From the NCBI GenBank assembly GCA_019417145.1, contig DXVY01000117.1, positions 1-5,761 of the forward strand: a DNA stretch of 5,761 nucleotides, read 5' to 3'. This stretch comes from Clostridiales bacterium. GTDB lineage: Bacteria; Bacillota; Clostridia; Oscillospirales; Acutalibacteraceae. Positions 1-5,353 of the stretch are shown here, piece by piece. Made by a program: the position numbers and the translations under genes. Below the pieces are notes generated by a model. That model did not search any database. It worked only from the letters and a program-made list of their open reading frames with translations, and had not been told where the DNA came from. Position 1 is the first letter of the stretch; each line of letters starts with the position of its first letter.

Positions 1-108
1 GTAGCGCACCAGGCAGGAACCGCTGGCCAGCTGGCCCATCTTGCCGGTCTCGATGACCAGCGGACGGCCGGCCAATTCGGTTGAAAAGACCTTGTAATTT
101 TCAAACAT
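1..108 (-). CDS. pnp: Polyribonucleotide nucleotidyltransferase (PNPase), N-terminal 36 codons only
   Basis: PNPase is a trimeric 3'-to-5' phosphorolytic exoribonuclease of mRNA decay and RNA quality control. Only the first 36 residues are visible; the gene runs off the low-coordinate edge. The peptide begins MFENYKVFSTELAGRPLVIE and continues with TGKMGQLASGS, which is the opening beta-strand region of the first RNase PH domain in Firmicute PNPases. The ATG at 108-106 is preceded by GGAGGA (122-117) with 8 nt spacing, so the start is secure. The S1 and KH domains and the catalytic residues lie outside the window. The gene follows rpsO, the conserved order in many bacteria, but a strong terminator separates them here. 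Its leader holds two RNA structures described separately. The identification rests on remembered family sequence. Confidence 0.93.
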   Translation of the reverse strand, partial: MFENYKVFSTELAGRPLVIETGKMGQLASGSCLVRY

Positions 109-117
109 GCAAACAGT

Positions 118-142
118 CCTCCATTTTTTATATTTACGGAGG
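118..142 (-). promoter_or_regulatory. Small hairpin that can sequester the pnp Shine-Dalgarno site
   Basis: In the pnp transcript, CCUCCGU (142-136) can pair with AUGGAGG (124-118). This gives seven pairs, one of them G-U, around an 11-nt A/U-rich loop. The 3' arm contains the GGAGG core of the pnp ribosome binding site, so folding would mask it. The stem begins three bases after the 3' end of the large leader hairpin, so both can form together. The pairing is seen in the sequence. A role in translational control is inference, and the stem is short enough that ribosomes might simply open it. Confidence 0.4.
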
Positions 143-145
143 GAG

Positions 146-220
146 CCAGTTTAGCAATAAATCCGCCCTTTAAATCCCGCACCTTCCAACTTTTAAAGGG
201 CCGATTCACTGCTAAAACGG
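146..220 (-). promoter_or_regulatory. Long pnp leader hairpin, probable RNase III-type processing/autoregulation site
   Basis: In the minus-strand transcript, bases 220-192 pair with 174-146 around a 17-nt loop (191-175). Of 29 opposed positions 27 pair, with mismatches only at 217/149 (U-C) and 202/164 (G-G). Three pairs (218/148, 209/157, 207/159) are G-U in this RNA but A-C on the other strand, which suggests selection on the pnp transcript. No U-tract follows the 3' arm, so it is not an intrinsic terminator. In E. coli, RNase III cleaves a stem in the rpsO-pnp intergenic region and PNPase then destabilises its own message; this hairpin sits in the equivalent place. Function in this organism is inferred. 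A TAAAAT (237-232) just upstream might be a -10 element starting the transcript near 225, but no matching -35 is seen. Confidence 0.7.
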
Positions 221-258
221 AACCGCTCCGCATTTTACTTGCCGTTTTTTCGCAAAGG

Positions 259-301
259 AAAAAACAAAGGGGCAGACCGATCCAACCGAACCGGCCTGCC
301 C
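259..301 (-). terminator. Intrinsic terminator of rpsO
   Basis: Ten bases after the rpsO stop codon, GGGCAG plus GCCGGT (301-290) pairs with ATCGGT plus CTGCCC (281-270). This is a 12-bp stem with two G-U pairs and an 8-nt loop. The transcript then reads C, TTT, G, TTTTTT (269-259), a good uridine tract. Position, stem and tract all fit a Rho-independent terminator for the minus strand. It implies that pnp, 150 bp further on, depends on read-through or its own promoter. Confidence 0.9.
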
Positions 302-310
302 GCCCATTTC

Positions 311-574
311 TTACTTACGGATACCCAGCTTCTTGATGATGGCGCGGTACCGCTCGATGTCCACCTTCTGCAAATATGCCAGCAGGTTCCGGCGATGACC
401 TACCATCTTCAGCAGGCCGCGGCGGGAATGATGGTCCTTCTGGTGGATCTTCAGATGCTCGGTCAGATCGTTGATCCGCTTGGTCAGCAGCGCGATCTGC
501 ACCTCGGGGGAACCAGTGTCTCCCTCGTGGGTCTTGTACGCGTCCATAATCTGCTGCTTTTCTTCCTTCAGCAT
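311..574 (-). CDS. rpsO: 30S ribosomal protein S15
   Basis: S15 is a primary 16S rRNA binding protein that organises the central-domain three-way junction of the 30S subunit. The product is 87 residues, close to the usual 88-89. Conserved blocks are GDTGSPEVQIALLTKRI (18-34) and KDHHSRRGLLKMVGHRRNLL (46-65). Residues matching the known RNA contacts of E. coli S15 are present: Thr20, Gly21, Gln26, His40, Asp47 and Ser50. The ATG at 574 has AGAGGTG (588-582) seven bases upstream. The gene has its own strong promoter and terminator, so it can act as a single-gene unit beside pnp. Antisense frames over it are shadows. In several bacteria S15 represses its own translation through leader RNA, which makes the structured leader upstream worth attention. 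Confidence 0.97.
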   Translation of the reverse strand: MLKEEKQQIMDAYKTHEGDTGSPEVQIALLTKRINDLTEHLKIHQKDHHSRRGLLKMVGHRRNLLAYLQKVDIERYRAIIKKLGIRK

Positions 575-720
575 GGAAAAACACCTCTTTCATAATGATT
601 AAATCGTCCGCCGGCATCCAAGCGCAGGGTTCAGGTGTCTCCCCATGGGCAAACGCCCTGTGCATAGAAACCGGTAAGCTATCCAAAAGGGCCTCACTTT
701 TAAGTCTGCCCCACAATAGC
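575..720 (-). promoter_or_regulatory. Structured rpsO 5' leader, candidate S15 autoregulatory RNA
   Basis: The predicted transcript starts near 720 and has about 145 untranslated bases. Pairings seen in the minus-strand RNA: GCUAU (720-716) with AUAGC (682-678), the first forming the very 5' end; GGGGC (712-708) with GCCCU inside that stem; a GGGC-GUUU-GCCC hairpin (658-647); and AGACACCU (640-633) with AGGUGUUU (586-579). The last is eight pairs with one G-U and covers the 3' part of the rpsO Shine-Dalgarno sequence. S15 leaders in other bacteria mimic its rRNA site and are known in several unrelated forms; I cannot assign this one to a known form. The helices are seen in the sequence; binding by S15 is inference. 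Confidence 0.45.
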
Positions 721-726
721 GAATGT

Positions 727-755
727 ATTATAGCATACCCTGCGTCCAATGTAAA
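727..755 (-). promoter_or_regulatory. Sigma-A promoter of rpsO
   Basis: On the minus strand, TTTACA (755-750) and TATAAT (732-727) are separated by exactly 17 bases, and TG stands one base before the -10 (an extended -10). This is five of six plus six of six consensus bases. Transcription should begin around 720. It lies between the folB-folK stop (823) and the rpsO leader. Confidence 0.9.
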
Positions 756-805
756 GGAAGAATTTGCGATTTTATTTTACCGTCTATACCAGCCCCGTTC
801 CGTCC

Positions 806-822
806 GCGGGTTATGCTCCCGC
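806..822 (-). other. Short hairpin directly after the folate operon
   Basis: GCGGG (822-818) and CCCGC (810-806) form a 5-bp stem with a 7-nt loop immediately after the folB-folK stop codon. No uridine tract follows; the next bases are GGACGG. It is therefore a weak candidate for an intrinsic terminator. It may protect the 3' end, or the operon may end by Rho or read through into rpsO. No better terminator is visible before the rpsO promoter. Confidence 0.3.
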
Positions 823-1794
823 TCAGGGCTTTATAATAGAGGCGCCGGTCACCTTGACCCCGTCCCGCCCCAGCTCCTTGAGGATATGCAGGTAATATGG
901 ATCGTGCAGAATATCGCAGAGAGGGGACAGCACGAATGCCCGTTCCTCCATACGGGGGTGGGGAAGGGTCAGCTCCTGGCTCTGACATTTTTGTCCTTCG
1001 TACAGCAAAAGGTCCAGGTCGATGACACGGGGGCCGTTTTTTCGTCCTCGAACGCGGCCCATGCCGGCCTCCACGCCCAGGCAGACGCCCAGTAGCGCCC
1101 GCGGGGTGAGATCGGTCTCCACCCTGATCACGGCGTTATAAAATTTGTCCTGCTTTGTGTATCCCACCGGATCGGTTTCATACACCCGGGAGACAGCCGT
1201 AATCTTAATTCTCGGAACCGAGGCCAGGGCCCAGACCGCCCGGTTGAGATTTTCCCCTCTGTCCCCCATATTAGATCCTAAAGCGATATAGGCTTGCTTA
1301 TAGTCGGGGCCTTTGCCCGTTATAAAATCCAGCAGCCCCTTTCTGGCCGGAGCAGCCGGCGCTTCTTCCGGCATATCCTCCGGCGGGCCGGCGAGCTGCG
1401 GCTCCTCCTCGATCAGAGGGGCGGCAGGCATGCTACCCCGCTCTCGGAAAATCTCTACAGCCACATAGTCAAAGGTGGCGTTCATAGGCGCGTTGGGCTT
1501 TTTGAGCAGCACGGCGGTTTGTTGCACCGCCGGGTATTCGGCTAGGATGGCGTCGGCTACCCGGGCGGCGGTATGCTCGATCAGGTCATATTTCTCCTCG
1601 GTCATCACCCGCTGCACCGTTTTGCGCACGGCGGCGTAATTGATCGTATCCTTCAGGTCGTCCGACGCCATGGCCGCCGACAGGTCGGCGAAAAGGGTAA
1701 TATCCAAGATAAATTTCTGCCCGTCGGTTTTTTCCTCGGGATTTACGCCGTGGTATGCGAATATCTCCAGGCCCTTTATCAATATTTTTTCCAT
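823..1794 (-). CDS. folB-folK fusion: Bifunctional dihydroneopterin aldolase / hydroxymethyl-dihydropterin pyrophosphokinase
   Basis: This 323-residue protein joins two folate enzymes. Residues 1-118 are FolB, which cleaves 7,8-dihydroneopterin to 6-hydroxymethyl-7,8-dihydropterin and glycolaldehyde. Visible features are YHG (14-16), EK (21-22), Tyr53 in INYA, Glu73 in LIEH and Lys99 in KKPNAP, the usual active-site positions. Residues 120-165 form a linker rich in Pro, Ala and Glu. Residues 166-323 are FolK, which transfers pyrophosphate from ATP: ALGSNMGD (171-178), YETDPVGYTKQDKFYNAV (205-222), and PRVIDLDLLLY (255-265) with the magnesium-binding Asp259 and Asp261. Both halves look complete. 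The ATG at 1794 follows AGGAGG by 5 nt, and the folP stop codon overlaps this Shine-Dalgarno, suggesting translational coupling. DHNA/HPPK fusions are known in other Firmicutes, e.g. pneumococcal SulD. It is last in the operon. Confidence 0.94.
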   Translation of the reverse strand: MEKILIKGLEIFAYHGVNPEEKTDGQKFILDITLFADLSAAMASDDLKDTINYAAVRKTVQRVMTEEKYDLIEHTAARVADAILAEYPAVQQTAVLLKKPNAPMNATFDYVAVEIFRERGSMPAAPLIEEEPQLAGPPEDMPEEAPAAPARKGLLDFITGKGPDYKQAYIALGSNMGDRGENLNRAVWALASVPRIKITAVSRVYETDPVGYTKQDKFYNAVIRVETDLTPRALLGVCLGVEAGMGRVRGRKNGPRVIDLDLLLYEGQKCQSQELTLPHPRMEERAFVLSPLCDILHDPYYLHILKELGRDGVKVTGASIIKP

Positions 1795-1803
1795 ATAAAC
1801 CTC

Positions 1804-2628
1804 CTATCGCCCCTCCCGCCGGATGGCGTCGGCCACCCTTGCGGCCTGCACCGCGCCTAAGCCGTCATGGGCGCGGACGATGTCGGCCCCGCCCAGAATA
1901 CCGATGGTATGGGCCGCTACCGTGCCGCTGTCCCTTTGAGAAAAGGGGGGATCGCCGGCAGGCGCGCCGATGCACCGCTTACGGGAGGCCCCTAGCAGAT
2001 AGGCATAATCCGGCAACTTGGCCGCATGCGTCCGGTGGATCAGCTGATAATTTTGTTTCAGGGTCTTTCCAAAGCCCACGCCGGGATCAAAACAAATCTG
2101 GGCGGGCAATACGCCCAGGGTCTCCGCCCTTTCCCTCGCCCTTTCAAACCAAGCCCGCACCGCGCTTGGCGCGTCGGCCTCCTCCGGCAGAACGGCGGCG
2201 TGCATGACCACCCATCCCGCGCCGGAGCAGGCGACCAGCCGGGCCATGTCGGCGTCAACCGCGCCGCCTACGTCGTTGATGATCTGTACGCCCAGTTCCA
2301 GACAGCGTTCCGCCACATAAGGGTAGTAGGTGTCCACCGAGACGGGGATCCGGACGCTTCCCATCAACCTTTGCAGCACCGGCTCCAGACGGGCCCACTC
2401 CTCCTGAGCGGAAATAGGGGTATGCCCCGGACGGGTGGACTGTCCGCCGATATCCAAAATGTCCACCCCGTCCCCAATCAGGCGCAGGGCCTGTTCCTCC
2501 GCCGCGCCCGGATCCAGATAGCGGCCGCCGTCGGAAAAGGAATCGGGGGTCACATTCAAAATACCCATGACATAGGTCCTGTCTCCCAAGGGCAGGCGCC
2601 TATCACGCATCTGCCATACAGCGCCCAT
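1804..2628 (-). CDS. folP: Dihydropteroate synthase
   Basis: FolP condenses 6-hydroxymethyl-7,8-dihydropterin pyrophosphate with p-aminobenzoate to make dihydropteroate; it is the sulfonamide target. The 274-residue TIM-barrel protein carries MGILNVTPDSFSDGG (21-35), DILDIGGQSTRPG (56-68), SVDT with Asp99, INDVGG (117-122), FDPGVGFGKT (180-189), GASRKR (213-218, Lys217) and RAHD (252-255), so substrate-binding loops and catalytic positions look intact. I prefer the ATG at 2628, which has AAGGAGG (2642-2636) at 7 nt spacing. A GTG at 2646 in the same frame would place that Shine-Dalgarno inside the coding region. The gene starts 19 nt after folE stops. Its TAG stop (1806-1804) overlaps the ribosome binding site of the downstream fusion gene. 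No sign of damage; resistance variants cannot be judged by eye. Confidence 0.95.
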   Translation of the reverse strand: MGAVWQMRDRRLPLGDRTYVMGILNVTPDSFSDGGRYLDPGAAEEQALRLIGDGVDILDIGGQSTRPGHTPISAQEEWARLEPVLQRLMGSVRIPVSVDTYYPYVAERCLELGVQIINDVGGAVDADMARLVACSGAGWVVMHAAVLPEEADAPSAVRAWFERARERAETLGVLPAQICFDPGVGFGKTLKQNYQLIHRTHAAKLPDYAYLLGASRKRCIGAPAGDPPFSQRDSGTVAAHTIGILGGADIVRAHDGLGAVQAARVADAIRREGR

Positions 2629-2647
2629 AGCGCCGCCTCCTTCCACC

Positions 2648-3211
2648 CTATCTGCCGCGGGCCAGCAATGACATGACCTCGCCCCGGGTGCGGGCGTCCG
2701 ACCGCATGATCCCCCGCAGGGCGGAGGTCTGGGTCTTGGCGCCGGCGGCCCTGGCTCCCCGCATGGTCATGCACAGGTGCTCGGCCTCGATGATGACAGC
2801 CACGCCCTGTGGCCGCAGATTTTCATAGAGAAAGTCGGCGATCTGGTCGGTCAACCGCTCCTGCAGCTGGGGGCGGCGGGCAAAGCAGTCCACAATCCGC
2901 GCCAGCTTGGAAAGGCCGATCACCTTTCCATCCCGCGGTATGTAGGCGATGTGGGCCACGCCGATAAAAGGGAGCAGATGATGCTCGCACATGGAGTAAA
3001 GGGGAATATCCCGAACGGTGACCATCTCGTCGCAGCCGGCTTCGTCAAACACCTTGATGTGCTCTCTGGGATCGGCGTGCAAACCGCCCAGCACCTCGGT
3101 GTACATCTCGGCCACCCGGCGGGGCGTCTCCTCGATGCCGGGGCGATCGGGGTCCTCTCCCACCGCCAGCAGAATCTCCCGGACGGCCGCCTCAATACGT
3201 TTCAGATCCAT
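2648..3211 (-). CDS. folE: GTP cyclohydrolase I
   Basis: FolE converts GTP to 7,8-dihydroneopterin triphosphate and formate, the first step of pterin and folate synthesis. The 187-residue length matches short Gram-positive enzymes. SMCEHHLLPF (73-82) supplies Cys75, His77 and His78; with Cys147 in AEHLCMTMRG (143-152), Cys75 and His78 form the expected zinc site. RRPQLQERLT (112-121) is the second family signature. The ATG at 3211 follows AGAGG (3224-3220) by 8 nt. The frame stays open upstream to an ATG at 3346, but that stretch lacks FolE character and a ribosome binding site. The zinc ligands mark it as the FolE1 type, not the zinc-independent FolE2. It is first in the folate operon, behind a strong promoter and a long leader that may regulate it. 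Confidence 0.96.
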   Translation of the reverse strand: MDLKRIEAAVREILLAVGEDPDRPGIEETPRRVAEMYTEVLGGLHADPREHIKVFDEAGCDEMVTVRDIPLYSMCEHHLLPFIGVAHIAYIPRDGKVIGLSKLARIVDCFARRPQLQERLTDQIADFLYENLRPQGVAVIIEAEHLCMTMRGARAAGAKTQTSALRGIMRSDARTRGEVMSLLARGR

Positions 3212-3421
3212 CTTATCAACCTCTGTTTCCGGGACCCCAGGGCCCCCGCAAAGTAATAGAAAACGGCCAAACGCTCCGGACCGGGCCAGACGCGTCTCGC
3301 CCGCGTAGGAGCAGGCGGTTGGGCGTCCTGTAACACTGTTCGGCATACAGGTTAGCCGCCGCGTTATCTCCTGCCGCTTGGCCGCTTTCTCAGGCGGGCG
3401 GGAAAGCTCCCGCCCCGCATA
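3212..3421 (-). promoter_or_regulatory. Long structured 5' leader of the folate operon, riboswitch-like but unassigned
   Basis: About 210 untranslated bases separate the predicted start of transcription from folE. In the transcript: (a) a GC-rich hairpin (3418-3394, core 8 bp, loop GCUU) at the extreme 5' end; (b) a three-tier element from 3372 to 3307, with AGGAG/CUCCU (3372-3368/3311-3307), a 7/2 internal loop, GGCGG/CCGCC (3360-3356/3318-3314), a 4/8 internal loop, CCUGUA/UACAGG (3351-3346/3332-3327) and a 13-nt loop; (c) GGGGCC/GGUCCC (3246-3241/3236-3231) seven bases before the ribosome binding site. Element (b) has the look of an aptamer. Tetrahydrofolate riboswitches precede folate genes in Firmicutes, but I could not match the conserved THF core and pseudoknot. 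The structures are seen; any regulatory role is inference. There is no clear terminator or hidden Shine-Dalgarno. Confidence 0.4.
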
Positions 3422-3428
3422 TTATATT

Positions 3429-3457
3429 AGTATACCACAGCATGAAGGGTTTTACAA
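3429..3457 (-). promoter_or_regulatory. Sigma-A promoter of the folate operon
   Basis: On the minus strand, TTGTAA (3457-3452) and TATACT (3434-3429) are 17 bases apart, with TG one base upstream of the -10. A start of transcription near 3422-3420 is expected, immediately before the first hairpin of the leader. It is the only convincing promoter between the ABC operon terminator and folE. An A/T-rich stretch just downstream includes a TATAAT (3426-3421) without a partner -35. Confidence 0.85.
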
Positions 3458-3592
3458 CGAGCGCTGCCGGGCCGGCATACTGCCGGCGGGCCTGTGCGGA
3501 CGGCGGCCCCGCAAAAGCCAAAAGGGGGAGCATTCCACCGGAAACCGGCCCATCGCTTCTTCCGCCGCATACCCGCGGACCGGCCGTCTCAC

Positions 3593-3697
3593 CTACATAC
3601 GCTGGGTGCGGTCGCGATAGGCGTCAATCGATTCGTCGGCCTTGCCATGGGTCGGACCGCCTCGTTTCCTGACGACAAACCGGCCCAAAGCAGCCAT
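3593..3697 (-). CDS. Possible 34-residue basic small protein, unrecognised
   Basis: I do not recognise this ORF. It reads MAALGRFVVRKRGG, then PTHGKADESIDAYRDRTQRM and a TAG stop. The C-terminal half is hydrophilic with a coding-like, GC-rich third-position pattern, unlike the surrounding noncoding DNA. GGAGG (3702-3698) touches the ATG at 3697 with no spacing. It would instead suit a TTG at 3688 (8 nt spacing, 31 residues), which may be the real start. It lies after the ABC operon terminator and before the folE promoter, with no promoter of its own visible. It could be a real micropeptide, the tail of a decayed gene, or chance. The rest of 3458-3726 holds only GC-rich short inverted repeats, such as GCCGGC-ATACT-GCCGGC (3471-3487). 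Confidence 0.25.
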   Translation of the reverse strand: MAALGRFVVRKRGGPTHGKADESIDAYRDRTQRM

Positions 3698-3726
3698 CCT
3701 CCAGCGCCCTTTCCCTCCGCCGGCAG

Positions 3727-3759
3727 AAAACGGCCCGCCGAAGGTCCCGGCGGGCCGTT
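3727..3759 (-). terminator. Intrinsic terminator of the ABC transporter operon
   Basis: Starting 19 nt past the permease stop, a perfect 12-bp stem (3759-3748 with 3740-3729, mostly G-C) closes a 7-nt loop. On the minus strand it runs into TTTTCTG, a short uridine tract. Location and strand fit Rho-independent termination of the ATPase-permease transcript. The uridine run is short, but the stem is very stable. Confidence 0.85.
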
Positions 3760-3778
3760 GCAGACGCCACTTTTCCGT

Positions 3779-5353
3779 TCAGACACGCAGCCGGAAGGTT
3801 CTGGGCGCCAGACGATAGACCAGCACCAACGCCACCGCCACATACAGCAGGCAAAAAGCGCAAACGCCTATGCCGAAATACAGGGTAGGCACCTCCTTGC
3901 CAATGGCAAAATAGCATACGAAATAGGTCAGGGCGTTAAGGATACTATAGGTTGCGTTCTTGGTCTCCATCTGGATATTATAGGGTTGCAAAAGATAGTA
4001 GAGCACCAGCGTATGCACCGAGAAGAAAACCGACATGGCTATAATGGACAAAAAGAGCAGGACATAATGGAGAGGCTGATCGGTGCCGCCGGTCAGAAAG
4101 AGCAGCAGCGGCAGTCCAATGGCGATAACCGAGGCGGGAAGCAGATTGATGGCGGCCACATACTTGAGCCGCTGGGCAAACAAGGCCAGGATCACCTTGG
4201 GCTGCCGGTAAAAGCGGTAGGCCAGCATGCTGTGATCACAGTTAATAAACATGGCCATGGTAATGGCCCGTCCCCGGTTGACCCAATACATGATAAAAAG
4301 AAAATAGGGCAGAAAGGTCAGCATCAAATTATTGACCTGGACCCCCGCCTCCGGCAGGGCATAGCAGACCGCCACCACGGCCGCCAGGATCAACAGCAGG
4401 ATCAGGGTCAGCCTTTTGGCGGATTTGGTCAGGAGCTTGGCGTGCCGCCGCATAAACAGCTCGTTAAAAAACACATAGCCCGATTTGTGGCTGGTCTTGG
4501 TCACATCCGCATCGATTTTCTTGTGGTAGGCGGTCTGCACCGCCTGGGTCTTATCCTTCCCGTCGGTTATAAACTGGCCCGGGGTCAGCAAGGTTTGGTA
4601 CACCCTGCGGTAGGCGTTAAAGCGAAAGACATAGAAAAGGGACGGTAGGCCGCCTATAATACAGGCCGCCGCCAGGATGCAGAAGAGCCAGACCGGCATG
4701 GCATATCCTAAAAAGGGCAGGCCGTAGGCGGCGGCCACCGCTACGGCCACGCCGCCCCAGACCAAGGGCATGGGCAGGTTTTCGCTGCGGACCCGCTCCC
4801 CGTCTTTACTGCCCAAAAGGGTGAGGGCGGTCACAATCAACTTAAGAGCGCAGACGAGAAAGGGCATGAGCAGACAGGCGACCATCGGCACGCCGGCCAG
4901 CCAGCCTAAAAGGACGGTAAAGGGGAAAAAGCCCACCAGGGTCTTGAGCAGGAAATACAAATAGTTGGAAAGGGCGTATTGCCTCGCGTCCATGCGCATG
5001 ATAACCATGGCGTAGAACTTATCCTTGGTGGGATTGAACATATGGGTATTGAGCAGCCCGCCCACGATGGTTAGGAAAAAGAAGATGTGGACAAAGCTGT
5101 CCGCCTTTGGACTCCGCATCCCCCCTGCCGCCAGAAATACCAGCACCAAAAGGTAAAACGCCTTGCCGACAAAGACCGTTCCCAGTTCTATGCCCGCGCC
5201 GATCACATGGGCCAGGATCTTGAGCCCCGCGCTTGCATACAGGGATTCGGGCAGCAGCCTCTTGACCAGAGGGATAGATTTTAAGGAATATAAAATGCTG
5301 TTTGCTTTGTAGGCGTCGCGCAGGCGAAAAGAGATTAAAAAGGCGTCAAGCAT
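3779..5353 (-). CDS. ABC transporter permease, about 12 membrane segments, substrate unknown
   Basis: A 524-residue integral membrane protein, the translocating partner of the adjacent ATPase. Hydrophobic segments fall near residues 57-76, 87-103, 134-157, 158-179, 197-214, 219-243, 314-332, 342-358, 399-421, 428-454, 469-484 and 489-513. They form two groups of six around a hydrophilic, Lys-rich loop (244-313), suggesting two fused ABC-2-like halves. The N-terminus (MLDAFLISFRLRDAYKANSI) is amphipathic, with no cleavable signal peptide. I choose the ATG at 5353: it overlaps the ATPase stop as ATGCTTGA and has GGGGTGAGG just upstream. A GTG at 5362 is poorer. The tight overlap implies coupled expression and a stable complex. 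Lipid, peptide or drug export are all possible; nothing in the sequence decides. No close named family recognised. Confidence 0.8.
   Translation of the reverse strand: MLDAFLISFRLRDAYKANSILYSLKSIPLVKRLLPESLYASAGLKILAHVIGAGIELGTVFVGKAFYLLVLVFLAAGGMRSPKADSFVHIFFFLTIVGGLLNTHMFNPTKDKFYAMVIMRMDARQYALSNYLYFLLKTLVGFFPFTVLLGWLAGVPMVACLLMPFLVCALKLIVTALTLLGSKDGERVRSENLPMPLVWGGVAVAVAAAYGLPFLGYAMPVWLFCILAAACIIGGLPSLFYVFRFNAYRRVYQTLLTPGQFITDGKDKTQAVQTAYHKKIDADVTKTSHKSGYVFFNELFMRRHAKLLTKSAKRLTLILLLILAAVVAVCYALPEAGVQVNNLMLTFLPYFLFIMYWVNRGRAITMAMFINCDHSMLAYRFYRQPKVILALFAQRLKYVAAINLLPASVIAIGLPLLLFLTGGTDQPLHYVLLFLSIIAMSVFFSVHTLVLYYLLQPYNIQMETKNATYSILNALTYFVCYFAIGKEVPTLYFGIGVCAFCLLYVAVALVLVYRLAPRTFRLRV

Noticed and set aside
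232..260. Candidate pnp promoter with -10 TAAAAT
   Set aside because: No recognisable -35 at 16-18 nt, and it overlaps the uridine tract of the rpsO terminator; kept only as a remark.
239..1095. Plus-strand frames over rpsO, its leader and the end of the folB-folK gene
   Set aside because: They are shadows of well-supported minus-strand features and show no protein motifs.
2629..2646. GTG start for folP at 2646
   Set aside because: The AAGGAGG at 2642-2636 would lie inside the coding region; it is ideally placed for the ATG at 2628.
3258..3289. GGCC/GGCC pairing followed by a U-rich stretch in the folE leader, considered as an attenuator
   Set aside because: Only about five pairs around a 15-nt loop and a uridine stretch broken by C, A and G; too weak to call.
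3265..3293. Imperfect 10-nt direct repeat (GGCCAAACGC and GGCCAGACGC)
   Set aside because: Two short copies in GC-rich DNA can arise by chance; no third copy or related function is evident.
3212..3346. A 45-residue N-terminal extension of FolE starting at the ATG at 3346
   Set aside because: The extension is not FolE-like and has no ribosome binding site. The ATG at 3211 has one and gives the normal family length. The extension overlaps a structured leader.
3387..3392. CUGAGA in the folE leader, reminiscent of the TPP riboswitch
   Set aside because: The rest of the TPP core (the CCUGAUCUGG-like half and its partners) is absent.
3494..4648. A 384-codon open frame on the plus strand
   Set aside because: It is antisense to the permease. 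Its product is rich in Gln, His and Gly, as expected from the complement of hydrophobic membrane-protein codons, and no ribosome binding site or family motif is visible.
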